Assembly (NCBI GenBank): GCA_017979445.1
Contig: JADQWC010000228.1
Location: forward strand, 248,001-312,000
From: Akebia trifoliata
Lineage: Eukaryota > Streptophyta > Magnoliopsida > Ranunculales > Lardizabalaceae
DNA length: 64,000 bases
Direction: 5' to 3'
Below, one piece after another: positions 37,224 through 49,639 of this stretch (position 1 is the first letter of the stretch; every line of letters begins with the position of its first letter). The notes under the pieces are model-generated. The model saw nothing but the letters and a program-made list of their open reading frames with translations, did not search any database and was not told the origin of the DNA. The position numbers and the translations under genes were made by a program.

Positions 37224-40200
37224 ATGGAAAAGAGGTTTTTGGAGAAATCGTCTCGTTTGGTTCGTACGGTAAAAGATATGAAGAAGAGGAAGAGAAGTGA
37301 GAAGAAATTATTAAATCATGAAGAAGAAGAAGAGAGATCTGTTATACTCGATCCAGTAGAGGAGGTGAAGAAGAATAATGTGAAAAAGACAAAAAATAGT
37401 AAAAAAATAGAAGAATCGAAAAACCCAGAAACGAAAACCCTTTCAAACAAGGTTTTTTTTCCCCCACTTCTATTAATACTGATTTTACTTCTACATTAAT
37501 TGAAAATTTCACTTTTGGAGTATCTGATTTAATATTTTGATCAGATGGTAGCTGAAGATGGAGAGGTTGAAGCAGATTATAGAGTCGAAGAAAGCGATTC
37601 CTCTGAAGATGAGGTTTGCTCCGTGTTCTTCGTTTTCTCAACAAAAAAAAAGAAAACGATTTAATTTTGAACCATTTTTCAATCTTAATTGACAACTTTT
37701 TTAATGAGTTTATAGGTCCCTTCTCGAAATACTATTGGAGATGTTCCACTGCAATGGTATAAGGATGAAGAGCACATTGGGTATGATATTAGTGGGAAGA
37801 AGATCAAGAAGAAACCTAGAAAAGATAAGCTTGATTCATTTTTAGATGGGGTTGATGACTCAAAAAATTGGTAATTTTTTCATCTAAGCGTAACTATGCA
37901 AGCTGTCGCACTTTTAGGTTTTTTTAACTGTTATTTGATGATTGTATTGTAATTTTAGGGTTTCCTTTTGAAAACTTTAGTGGATGTAGCAAATTGCATA
38001 TAGTAATAAAAAATCAAAAATTATATAGATGGAGGCAAGCTCAAAGAGAGGTTCACAGAGCCCAACCCAAAGACACCAATGACCATAGAAATACCACCTT
38101 GAACGAGGGCAACTCGAAATTCCTACACACATACCATTATTGATTCCCCTTTAAAAACAAAGTCCTTGGGGAAAAAAATCTTTGAATTCTTTGTTTGTGT
38201 TGGTTGAAGAAATGACAATGCTTTGATGTCGAAAGTTACAATGGATATCTTATGTTCTTTTTCTTCAAAGGTTCTAGCATTCTTTTCTTTTCAAATGTGC
38301 TAGAAAATTGCAAATGGTAGGATACTTCCTAAGATTCTGCCTTTGGCATTAAAAGCATTACAAGACTAACATTGCCTGCCAAGCCACTGCAGAAAGAGGT
38401 GTAGTTGAACATGCGTGAAAAATGGTGAAGTGGTGGGATTGAATGAATTCATCAAAGTACAGGTTGGACCAAATGAGAAACTCCATAGGATTCGTTTGAT
38501 TTTTGTTCAATCCATATTTTCATCTTTACCTTACCTTACATAGTGTTTTGGAACACATTTCACATTCTGCACTATTTTTCCCTTTTGATTTAATCAAAAT
38601 TTTTAAAGAAAATTATTGGAGCGAGTGGAAGAGACCTAAGGAGCATAGAGAAATGGACTAATGCTAAGGGAAAAATGCTTTCCTCCACCACTTTCCTAGA
38701 AGCCCATTCATCACAGATGTTTCTTTCTTATCGATTAAGTTGATAGAGGCTAAGGACCCTAATCCAAGATGATATTCACATAAGAGAAATCTAACTTAGA
38801 TTGAATTAAAGCTCTCCAAATGGAGTGAAGTAAGATATCTTCAGGGTCTTCTTCCAAAAAATTTCTCAAGACTCTAGGAGTGCTAAGAAAAAATTCTCTT
38901 CCTTACAAGTGTACAACCTCAAGTCATGGTTCCACATCTCATTCTTTAAATTACATTGATTTAGAATGACAATAGTATCATGGTTCTAGGTTAGGGTTTG
39001 TGTGGAATCAACACAATACGGGGGCCTTGACAGATTCAACACCATTATGTAGAGAAGGTAGAGCTGACTCTACCTCAGAAAGGCCTTTCAAATTCGGTGT
39101 AGGTTCCCCAATTAATTTACCCAATGGAGTCAAGAAATGGCTAATGTCTGTCGATAATGACTTGCCCTGAAATGTATCCATTTTTTGTTCAAATTCTTGG
39201 TAATCAACAAGAAGGATATCGTGAAGCTTATTTATCCAAATTGTTTTATCTATTCTTAGTCTGATTTGATTCTATTAGATTAGAATACGAATAGATATTA
39301 ATCGAATAGAAAATGAGTGATATATTTCATGGCATTTACCATTTGGAAATAGTGGCATAGTCACACCACCCCAATTTGGATTGGAAAAAAGGGGGGAGGG
39401 AGGGAGGGAGGGGGGAGGGAGGGGTCAAGTCAAATAGTTTCTTAAGTATATTACTAGCAATTTTCCTAGGGTGGCTCCCCTTACATCCTATATTTAAGGA
39501 AAATACCTTTCCCCCCAAGTAATTAGTTTCATATGAAAACCTAGAATATATCACCAAGGTAAGTTTCCAATGAGAACCAGCAATTCAAAACTATCAACAG
39601 TACAAAAATAATTTAAAAATGAAATCTATTCTCAAAATGAGATCGATATGTGATACATGTGTCTTTTGCTTGCCTCTATTTGATCCTATGTGATTTACCC
39701 TCACCATTCAATGTTTTGCATCAAATGCTTTTGGTTTAAAAGAATTCAACTTGAAATATTAGGATTTGGATATTGCAATTTCCCTTTCACATGGGATGAG
39801 GTAGTTAGAGGATTAAGCATCTTTTTTTTTTTTTTTTTCAAGTTGAAATCTTTGTATATGTCAATCAATATTGAAATGGTCCATTACATGGTTACTAATG
39901 ATTGTAGTTATCTCATCAAAATTGTAGTGTGGTAACTCTAGCCACTTAAATCAACAAAACAATTTTGGTACTTATGTTTTTAATGAAAAACTAGTTGAAC
40001 TTTTTGAAAGATAACTACAATGAAAAATGGAAAAAGTCCACGCTACAAAAAGAGAAAGGGGGAAGAATTTGCCTCACCAAAAAATCTCCAGCTAAACAAG
40101 GGAAAAACAAGTGACTACCATCATAAACACAACCCCCGGAAAAAAAAAAAAAAACTCTCTATTAACAGTTGTCACCATCCCATCTAGAACTTAACTTGCA

Positions 40201-43200
40201 AATGTGAAGTAAGTCTCCTTATCTTATTAGTGAAATTGAATACTTGAAATTCAACAAAACCCTTTTTTTCTTTTTCTTCTTGAAAAATAACTAAGATTGA
40301 TGAATTTTTTACCATAAAAGATTTGTTCTCTCCCCCACCTTTTTTTTTTACATTTATAGATCTCGTCAAAATGAATTCCTTTATACTATTTACAAATTCA
40401 ATACCAAAAATGCATCAAAGATTTAACCTTAATGACTACTGAACAAAGAGCCCCTCCATTTCCTCAGAGGACCAGTTAATATCAACAATTAATCTTCAAA
40501 AAATTTCTTGATTCTTAAGTTGATTAAAATAATTAGGACATAAGAGTTCAATAGCATATTATACTATTAAATTCACTCAACTTCATTTTTTCTAATCTGC
40601 TCATTTATTGTGTGGTTCCTTAGATTATCTAATAAGCAATGGTAATAGTCTGAGTAATGCCCTTTACTTTCAATGAAGCCTCGTGACCTCTTAACACCTT
40701 TAATTTGTCACTTTTTTTAGTTTCCAGCCTTTTTGTTGATCATCATTTGCTTTGTCTTTTCTCCCTTACCAACCTCTTTGTTTTTATCACTTTTATGCAT
40801 TAAGTTTTTCTTGTTTCTACTCTTTTTCCAAGTCTCGTTCATAGTCACCAAGTTGGGGTTCGGAAAAGAAGTCAGCAAGGGAAAAGGTCGAAAAAAATCG
40901 GGAAAAAATTGAAATAGTGTTAATACAATATAAAATTTTCTACTAAGTGATGTTATCATTTATATCATCAAATCCTATTTTAAACTTAAGAATAAATGGT
41001 CTTTGAAAAAACCCTTCTAAAAAAAAAAAAAAACATTTTGGTGTGTTTAAATTGCGACTTTTTCAAAAAGTCGTGATTTAATTGTTAGTCTTTAAAATCG
41101 GGATTTAAACACGATTTTTTGAAAAAGTCCGCGACTTTGGTGACTTTGGTCTCATTATATCTCATTTTTTTCTTTAGTGATATTTGGCACGTCATCATGC
41201 CCCCAAGTATCCTTTTGTGAATAACTTTTCCTTTAGATTCCCCTATATATATTTTTATTTGCTACTCATCTAACATTTTGGACTTTTTTTTTTTTTGATA
41301 CATGGGTATCCGGACTTCGTCCGACTAATCCCATGGACATGCCCGTCACCACTTCCAGCACGTGTGTACCTGGCCTTTTAAAGCACTGGGGTGCTGGCTA
41401 ACAAGGGGTGAAGTGATTCGAACTCATGACCAATGCTTCCTGAGGCATAGTCCTAGCCATCTCACCAACCCCTTGTTGGTTCATATTTGACTTTTCAGCC
41501 TCATCAACTGAGTCTCTGGTCTAAGTTTTATGGTTCTTACTCTATCAATTTAGCTATAAATTACATAACTTTTCCCCCATTTAGGTTCAATCACTTATTG
41601 TCATGGTATCTTTTTAATAAGCAATAGAAATGGTGAAGCACAAGTTTGCCACTTTGCCAAAAGACAAAAAAGTTTGAACAGATAAATGCTTACCATTACT
41701 TGACTGAAAAATGAAAAAAAGAACTATGAAACAATATAATAACCATTTGAGCCGGTTTACTAGCTAAGTTTTATCAAAAAAAAGTTGAGCCGGTTTACTA
41801 GCCAACTTTTTTTATTATTAGTGGGATAGCATGGTGAGCTGCACCTTTTGGTTTGCTTCCTAGAGTTCCTGTTTTACATTTCATTCTGTCATTTTATCTA
41901 AAATGCTCATTTTTAAATGTACACATGTATGTTTAGGCGCAAAATTTATGATGAGTACAATGATGAGGAGGTGGAGCTGACAAAACAAGAGACAAAAATA
42001 ATTCGTAGATTGCTGAAAGGAAAGACTCCACATGCTGAAGTTGATCCATATGCGGTCTGTACTTTCTCATTGATTATTATGTAATTTTTATTTTTTTCAT
42101 ATTTGTCGTCCTCATTTTTTATTTTGCTGATATAGTTGTTAGTTTCAATTTTCTCCTTCATAATCCATCTATGTTCTTAATTTTGTTCATGAAGAAATTT
42201 GAATATATTTCCCATGTCTCTTATGCAGCCTTATGTTGATTGGTTTGCATGGGATGGTGCCAAGCATCCATTGTCTAATGCACCAGAGCCGAAGAGGCGA
42301 TTTATTCCTTCAAAATGGGAAAGCAAAAAGGTAATTCCTCCCCTATGCTCTGCATGATATGAGAAGATACTAGGGTTAGTAAAGTTTGTATATTGATTGA
42401 GGCATGTTTGGAAGGACTACTTCCTGTATGTATGTACGGGCAATGTTTGGCAGCCAAAATGTTGCCTTATATGGGCTAGAAGTTCGGAATCGGTTGATTT
42501 TATTTGAGAATGTTCTCTATGGCGAGGAGATCATCCTCACAAAAAACCAGCCATTCCAAAACTTCTAACCCCAATTCACAAGTTGAAGAATCATGGATCA
42601 ATTTGTAAACCACTTTTGATGGGGTTACAAGTTTCGGAAAGGGTTAATTTTTTGTGAGGATGATCTATATGGTGAGGAGATCATCCTCACTATTTCACAA
42701 AAAAGCAGCCCATTCCCAAACTTCTAACCCATATATGAAAATTTTTGGCTCCCAATTTTAGCTGCCGAATGGGACCCTATGTGTGTGTGTGTGAGATGGT
42801 AATGCTTCAGTGTCACCTGCCTTAGTTTTTCTCTGATATCAGTGTAAATTATTTGCTTCTAAATTGACCGATGTTGTATGAATGTCTTTATATTTTATTT
42901 GTATTTATTAGTTGGGTCTGTCCTTTTTTAATACAATTGATCTACTTATCAAAAAAAAAAAAAAAATAGTTGTGTCTGAAAGGCTTGTAACTGAGAGGAT
43001 TATCCACTCTTTAGTGTTAGTTTCATGTTTCATCTTCTTGAATGGACAGGTTGTTGAGTTGGTCAGAGGAATTAGGAATGGGAATATAAAGATCAATCAA
43101 CCGAAGGAAGAACCACAATTATATCTATTGTGGGGAGATGATTCCAGCTCTACAGAGAAGGCTGGGCATGGATTAAGTTACATTCCTGCACCAAAACCAA

Positions 43201-46200
43201 AACTAGCTGGTATTTTCTCGTTTTGCTTAATCTGTCTATGGGTTATTATAGTAGGCCATTGCTTTACCACCTTAAAGAAACTTGATCTTTAAACTTTAAT
43301 TTTCATTTCTTCTTCTTTAAGGTCACGAGGAATCATACAATCCTTCAGTAGAATATGTTCCTACCCAAGAAGAGATCAATTCTTACCAACTTATGTATGA
43401 GGAAGACCGCCCTAAGTTTATTCCAAGAAGGTATGATAGGGTTGCTTTATAATTATTTGTTTAGGGTTTAGTGTTTAGCTTCTTTTGTTTGATAATGCAA
43501 CCTTGTGAAACCTTTTAACCGATATCCATTTACTTTAGGTTCGGGTCTCTACGAAGTGTTCCAGCTTATGAGGCTGCTCTGAAGGAATCATTCGATCGTT
43601 GTTTAGACCTATACTTATGTCCTAGAACGCGGAAGAGACGTGTAAGAGATGGTTTTACATAATAGAACAAATATGTGCTATATCAGTTTCTCATGTAATT
43701 ATATCTTCATAGCCATTGATAATAGCAACTTGGAATTATATCCTTTTTGTTCATTTTCTTCAGATTCACATTGATCCCGAAATTCTAAAGCCCAATTTAC
43801 CCAGTCCGAAAGATCTAAAGCCTTACCCATCAAAATTGTATCTTGAGTATAAAGGCCACATGGGTGCTGTTCTATCAATTTCCATCGAAGTGTCGGGCAG
43901 ATGGCTTGCTTCAGGTTCAGGATTATATCTTTTGGTTTTCATCTTGCTTTAATTTTTTAGGAATAAATAGATTATTTTGTATGGTGTCTTAAAATCTCCA
44001 ATTATGTCTGTAGGTTCAACTGATGGAACCGTGCGTATTTGGGATGTCGATGTTGGTCGAACCCTTAAAGTATTTAAGGTTGGTGAAGCTGTCAATTGTG
44101 TTGCCTGGAATCCCGTGCCAGGCCTTCCTATCTTGGCGGTGTCTGTGTAAGTCCTTTCGCATTGCTTCTCAATAAATGTTCAAAAGCTTTTGGTTACTTG
44201 AAGATTGCTTGGTTTATATTTTATTGAATTTTTTATTCATGGAATTTTTTTAATGAAATTTACTATCTTATATGGTGAAGAGGGCAGGATGTTCTACTTC
44301 TAAACACTGGACTTGGAACTGAAGAAGAGCAGGAAAAGGTTAAGGAACTTCTACGTGTTGAGACACCTGCAGCACTGGACGACTCTGGTTGGTATCCTAC
44401 AATTATCATTTTTTTCTTTTATGCCCTACTTGGAATCTGCAAATCATTTGCAATTGCAAATAATTTTCTAAAATCAATTTTATTGGTGCTTGGTTACACA
44501 ATGCAAATGATTTGCATTGCAAAAAATTTGCATGGATAAACCTAAATTCTTAAGAAATTTCAGCAAATGATTTGTCTCAAAAAGTACTGGAAATCATTTG
44601 CTAAATTATTTGAATCCAACTTATGCATAGCAAAATTACTTAAATACTCCTTATCAAGGAAATTAATCAAATTATAAAAATACCCTCAGTACTTGGTACA
44701 ACAATATGCACATAAATTTAAGAAAATATCCTTAAGATAAATTAAATTGCATATTGAAATTACTTCTTCAAAGTAAATTTAAAATATAAAAGTAGCCCTT
44801 GATACTTACTGCAATAATATGCATATGAATTCACAAAAATACATCTCATCTTAACATTTACTTGTATATGAAAATTACAAAAATACCTCATTAATTTTAT
44901 TACAAAATATCCCTCATCATGGAGGTATTTTTGGAAATTCATATGCATGTTATTGTAACAAATACTAATTTGAATAGTTTCTTTGATAAGTATTTTTGTT
45001 ATTCTGATATATACGTCACTATACCTTTTGTAAATTCATATGTATGTTAATGTAGCAAGTACTGAGGGTATATTTGTAATTTGAATAATTTCTTTGATGA
45101 GGTTAAATAAATTTAAATTCTCTCCATGTTTTATTTTAACTCGAAATCACAAAGAAATTTTGTGTTGCAAATATATCTGACCACAACAAAAGATTTGCAA
45201 GAGATTTCTTAATGGTTGCCAAGCAATTGTAAATCTTCCATCACATACCATTTGCATTACAAAACATTTGCAGTGTCCCAAGCAGGGCCTTAGAATAAAT
45301 AAATATGCTTATCCTTTCTGCTTGTATAGATCATAGCACATCCATAGTGAACTGGCTTCAACACGACAACCACGAGGGAGGAATCAGATTGAAGCATCTT
45401 AAGGTGCATTAATGTGTCTTCTTTCATCCTTTAGTAGTTTTTGTTGGTAAAATTCTAGTATTATCTATTAAAAAAAAAAACTTATATTATTGTCATTGAA
45501 TTTAATATCAGTTTATATGTTTTACTTACTAAGATATATATTTGACAGCTTTTATGGGCTTTTGCAGGCAGTGTCCTCAGTTGAATGGCATCGTAGGGGA
45601 GACTACTTTACTACACTAATGCCGGGTGATATCCTTGAGAGATGCTTTATTTTAGTACTTCGTAGGTGGTTTATTACACTTGATCCATACTAACTTCTAC
45701 GTCTACCATTTGTTCGGTTGATTGTTATAGGGGTAACTCGGTTCCTTATTTTTGAGAGTTTTTTTCTCCTCTGAAATATCTGCCTTTCTCTCCCATTTAG
45801 AGCTTTTATAGGTTTACGTGGTTGCTAAGGTAAAACTTAGTCCCTGGTGTGGGTCTAACACGCACCCCCAAAATAAAAATAGAGGCAGTCTATTGCCACA
45901 ACAACTTTTACTAAGGGCACTTTAATTCATGTAGTATCAAGGAGAATTTAGTGCACATCTTGGGGTGCTCTTACTAAGGGCACCCCAATTCATGTGATAT
46001 TGAGGAGACTTTTAGTGCACACATCTTGGTGTGCTTTTAGTAAAAATTGGTGTGTCAATAGAAGCTCTCTAAAAAGAGCTATCCATATTATTTGGGTGCT
46101 TATTCATGCACAACTCATGTATCATTCAGGAAAAAAAGTGTACAAAATTTGTTCTTATCTTATATCAAACAGCATTTAGTATTTGTGTACATGGCATTCC

Positions 46201-48503
46201 TTGACCTTTCATTTTACGTGACTCAAGAGCAATACTGATACACCAACTTTCGAAAAAGAGCACACAAAGAATTCCATTTAAGTTGCATGGGCTTCCAGTT
46301 TCATCAGCTTTTCATCCACATCGTTCCATGATCTTCGTTGCAACAAAGAAAGTTGTCCGTGTTTATGATCTGTTGAAGGAAAAGCTTATTAAGAAATTGG
46401 AGCCCGGTGTTCGTGAGGTTTCCTCCATTGCAATTCATCCTGGAGGTTGGTTGTTTCTCATTTGCTCAATTTATCATTTTAGATGTAAACAACAATGGGG
46501 AGGTTCTTTTTGTATTGAACTTTTCTAATATATTTCTTCTACGTCCCCTCTTGTGTAGGTGATAATGTAATTGTGGGAAGCCGTGAAGGAAAAATTTGTT
46601 GGTTTGACATGGATCTTTCGTCTGAACCTTACCGCAAATTAGTGTATGTATCTAGTGGCTTGGAAACGTTTTTTTTTCCCGTCTTTTTTTGTGTTTTGGT
46701 AAGTATAGAGTTATTATTACGAAAAAGGAGGTTGAGGATACCTGCCTAAACACTAAAGGGTACAACTAAAACTACATTGGGACTGAACACAAATGTTCCA
46801 TTTGAACACAAAGTCGTTGAAAATACAGCTTTAAATTAAGAGAGCTACTATTGGCACCCCAACTTTTTTACTTATTAGACACCAATTTCTTAAATTTTTT
46901 GTCACATCCCAATTAAAGATAAAAACACACTTTTCAAACATTATCGGCTTGGCTCAAATTATGGCTCAGAGGTACTAAACATTATAACACTTGTTCAAAC
47001 AATTTTAGTAGTTATTTAAAATTATGATTAAGCTCACATGAAATCCTGAACCCAAAAAAATTAGAAATCTAGCAAAACAAAAAATGAGAGCGCTTCTATT
47101 GGCACCCCAACTTTTATTTATTCTCAACCATTTACTTATTTTCTTCATTTTTAATTGGGGTGTAACAAGTAAAAAGTTGGGGCGCCAATAGCAGTTCTCT
47201 AAATTAATCAAACAGCTTACCCCTTTATAATTATCGGTTCATTGTGGTCTGCATAATTTTTGTAAGCCGTAGTTATATTTTTGGGTTATATGGTTTGATG
47301 CTCATTTGGTACTGGATATTCTCAGATTGCACCAAAAGGACATTACAAATGTTGCCTTCCATCGTTCGTACCCTCTATTTGCTTCAAGTTCCGAAGATGC
47401 CACCGCATATGTCTTGCATGGCACGGTTTATTCGGATCTTAATCAGAATCCTCTTATTGTTCCACTGCAAATTCTTCGAGGTCATGTATCCACAAATGGA
47501 AGAGGTCAGTGCTTGTATTTGCTTTTATTTCATTTTTTATTTTTTATATTTTTATTATAGTTGTTTGGAATTTGGGAACAGAAAAGGCGGGGATGGTGAG
47601 TGACAGATTTTTAATCAAATGTGACTTGTTTATCTTATTGGATCATTCGAGTAAATTTGTCTTGATTGTCAGACTCAGCCGTCAAGAAAACACCATCTGT
47701 ATACATGAAATTGGTGATGTTCCTATCAGTATTCAGTGTTGATTGTAGGGCATAAAATGGGTCGGATTTTATCCGAAATCCAAATTTAGCTGGTTTGGGC
47801 CCTTGAGTAGATCCAAATAAAAACATGGGTTGATGTCCCTTGACTTGAGTCGGATCTGTCCCTATATCCGCTTAGATCCAAATGATATATTGCTTTGAAA
47901 ATTATATTTTTATAATATCTTTTTTCTACTACCTTAATATAACATGAACTCTTATAAAATAAAGGAGTTATAATGGTAAAATTGAGTAGCATAGCTAGTA
48001 GAAAAGAAATATAGTCAAAAAAATGTTGAACGGTCCAAAATTATTCTACCAGACCGACCCAAATCACGTAATTCGGTTGGGTTGGATCTGGATTCGTATT
48101 TAGCGAAAGCAGAATGGTTCGAGTATGGTTTTAGCTAATAGGATCCAAGTCAGATTTGTATATAAAATCCAGATCTGAATATGGGTATACCCAGATCTGA
48201 CCCAAACCTGACCCATTTGAAGCCCTAGTTGATTGAAAACACCTTTTCTTATAGATCTTGGGATGTCTAGTATGTTTATCACAGATTTATTTTTGCGGTC
48301 CATCAACCAATTATTTTTCTTCATTCGGAAGAACACGAAAGCAAACTAGCCAGACCCATTTTCTTTGTAATAATTACTTCCTGATATTATCCATTATTTT
48401 TTGTGCTTTTATTGCAGGAATAATGGATTGTACCTTTCATCCATTGCAACCTTGGTTATTCACTGCTGGTTATGATTCAGTGATAAAGCTTTACTGCAAT
48501 TGA
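37224..48503 (+). CDS. BOP1: Ribosome biogenesis protein BOP1 homologue
   Basis: Nucleolar WD40 protein of the PeBoW complex (with Pescadillo and WDR12) in 27S pre-rRNA processing. Seventeen exons join in frame to 715 codons plus TGA: 37224-37451, 37545-37613, 37716-37870, 41937-42054, 42229-42330, 43050-43209, 43322-43430, 43539-43641, 43764-43914, 44014-44146, 44281-44387, 45330-45403, 45568-45628, 46218-46445, 46559-46643, 47326-47504, 48418-48503. Residues 1-100 are acidic and basic tracts; the BOP1 N-terminal domain follows ([54 protein letters not shown]). WD40 repeats start about residue 384 ([19 protein letters not shown]) and run to the end ([14 protein letters not shown]). Length is close to plant and animal homologues. 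Exon 13/14 are separated by an apparent AT-AC intron. Six introns carry mobile elements; the largest is intron 3, 4.1 kb. Confidence 0.96.
39391..39424 (+). other. G-quadruplex-forming GGGA repeat
   Basis: A run of GGGGGGA, (GGGA)n and GGGG blocks on the transcribed-sense strand in BOP1 intron 3 offers at least six G3 tracts with 1-nt spacers. It is the strongest G4 candidate in the window. Confidence 0.85.
41284..41480 (-). mobile_element. tRNA-derived SINE in BOP1 intron 3
   Basis: On the minus strand: A-box TGGTGAGATGG, then B-box GAGTTCGAATC about 35 nt later, a body containing a GTCGGACGAAGTCCGGAT hairpin, and a terminal poly(A) (poly(T) at 41284-41296). These are hallmarks of plant SINEs. 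Candidate target duplications CATTTTGGAC (left) and CATATTTGAC (right) match at 8 of 10 bases. Confidence 0.8.
42438..42776. mobile_element. MITE in BOP1 intron 5
   Basis: The left end GGGCAATGTTTGGCAGCCAAAATG and the reverse complement of the right end GGGTCCCATTCGGCAGCTAAAAT align, followed by shared TATATGGG.TAGAAGTT. A motif GAGGAGATCATCCTCAC occurs twice inside. Non-coding; target duplication unclear. Confidence 0.65.
44423..45288. mobile_element. hAT-like element in BOP1 intron 11
   Basis: The left end GCCCTACTTGGAATCTGCAAA and the reverse complement of the right end GCCCTGCTTGGGACACTGCAAA share ends and a subterminal TTTGCAATTGCAAAT-type repeat that recurs across the element. The interior has its own partial palindrome (44780-45060). 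No transposase. Confidence 0.7.
45629..46217 (+). other. U12-type AT-AC intron of BOP1 (intron 13)
   Basis: The intron starts ATATCCTT at 45629, the U12 5' splice-site consensus, and ends TTTTAC at 46217. A near-perfect U12 branch sequence TTCCTTGAC ends about 12 nt before the 3' end. Joining these gives [16 protein letters not shown], which matches the residue spacing of plant BOP1 (MP-x-G-E/D-SRA). A GT-AG alternative would delete conserved residues. A MITE is inserted inside. Confidence 0.85.
45882..46069. mobile_element. hAT-like MITE inside the AT-AC intron
   Basis: The left end GAGGCAGTCTATTGCCACA and the reverse complement of the right end GAGAGCTTCTATTGACACAC are similar, followed by shared CTTTTACTAA. 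Candidate 8-bp duplications TAAAAATA and TAAAAAGA differ at one base. Two internal repeats of AAGGGCAC...AATTCATGT occur. Confidence 0.75.
46840..47199. mobile_element. hAT-like MITE in BOP1 intron 15, perfect 8-bp TSD
   Basis: TIRs GAGAGCTACTATTGGCACC and, reversed, GAGAACTGCTATTGGCGCC; perfect 8-bp duplication TAAATTAA at 46832-46839 and 47200-47207. A third copy of the terminus, GAGAGCGCTTCTATTGGCACC, lies inside at 47086, so the right 114 bp form a smaller foldback of their own. A truncated relative is at 20787. Confidence 0.9.
47746..48227. mobile_element. hAT-like MITE in BOP1 intron 16, perfect 8-bp TSD
   Basis: TIRs TAGGGCATAAAATGGGTC and, reversed, TAGGGCTTCAAATGGGTC; perfect 8-bp duplication GTTGATTG at 47738-47745 and 48228-48235. 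Same family as 18894-19412. Non-coding. Confidence 0.92.
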
Positions 48504-48966
48504 GTAACAAACACCATAAGAAGTGGGTTTACAATGAACACCCATTCGATCAAAGAAGCAAGTGTAATCTGCATTATGAGAGTTTCCGAGAAACACGGAA
48601 CTTGTATTTTTTGAATTATACGGGAGCAACTGAAGAGGTCAGATGAGTTTTTTTTATCCATTTATTTCTATATATGTATGCTAAACTAATTATTGTATTA
48701 CAACACAAACTGAATTGAGTTTAAGCATTCTTTCTGAGTAAAGTTTAAGTAGGCCTCCTCTGCGTGATGATTGATAAATTTTTTGTGTTTGAAAAGTGGA
48801 GTGGTTGTTTTGGTCGGACTCATCGTAGGCCCCTACTACACAGGACTTTCTAATGCTCATAGCAACTCTATAGCCATTTGTTCTGGGTGGCCTAAAGATA
48901 CATCTCAAAGAGCTTAACAGTGTTAAACAATTTAAATAATGAGCCATATAGGCTTGGTACATGAGC

Positions 48967-49047
48967 GGTTCGCATTTGCAGAAAGAGTTCATACCCAGGT
49001 TCCCAGGTTCGCATTTGCAGAAAGAGTTCATACCCAGTTCGCATTTG
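48967..49047. repeat. Short tandem repeat, period about 39 bp
   Basis: GGTTCGCATTTGCAGAAAG followed by AGTTCATACCCAG occurs twice, then a third partial GTTCGCATTTG. Lies about 460 bp past the BOP1 stop. Confidence 0.85.
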
Positions 49048-49639
49048 ATGAACTCCAATATGATCGAGAATGAAAATGGACCTGATGGGAATATTTCAAC
49101 CTATAAATACTGGTTTGATAGATACTGCAAAACATCTTCCAAGTTGTGAAAATTACAGAAATGTTTCAATAATACTAGAATTGCATATATGCCATGCCGC
49201 AAGGTAAAAGATTAGCCCACCCATGGACGGATCATTATTGTCTTACTCTCTGCTCTGCTGATCAGACAACCCAATAGAGGGATTTGAAAGATTAGCCTAC
49301 CCATGGATGAATCGAAACCTAAATACAATAAAATAGCCAATTATTTTTTAATTAAAAAGAATTTATTAAAAACGTGTAACCCCCTTATTTTATAGTTGAA
49401 TGATACCGAGCACCAACAATGGTTTTTTGTCTATACTTCACACCAAATAGCAGGAACAACAACAACAAAAAAATAAGTGAGCTTTGCAAGACAACATTTT
49501 GATTTCAAACCACTTGCACAAACCAACCACATCAACAAATTCCTTCAAAGATTTTGATTTGTTGGAATCGTACATAGTTGGCTCTGAATTGCCAGATTCA
49601 AGCCAGAGCTTGAAAATGACTTGTTTTATGGAAGAGTTA

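Noticed and set aside
38030..39330. Possible LINE coding remnant in BOP1 intron 3
   Set aside because: Some stretches look gene-like in composition, but no reverse transcriptase or zinc-finger motif could be read on either strand.
45625..46229. GT-AG splice alternative for BOP1 exons 13-14 (GT at 45626, AG ending near 46229)
   Set aside because: It keeps the frame but yields MPAILIHQ, losing the conserved G-G-D-S-R segment; the AT-AC splice restores full spacing and has U12 signals.
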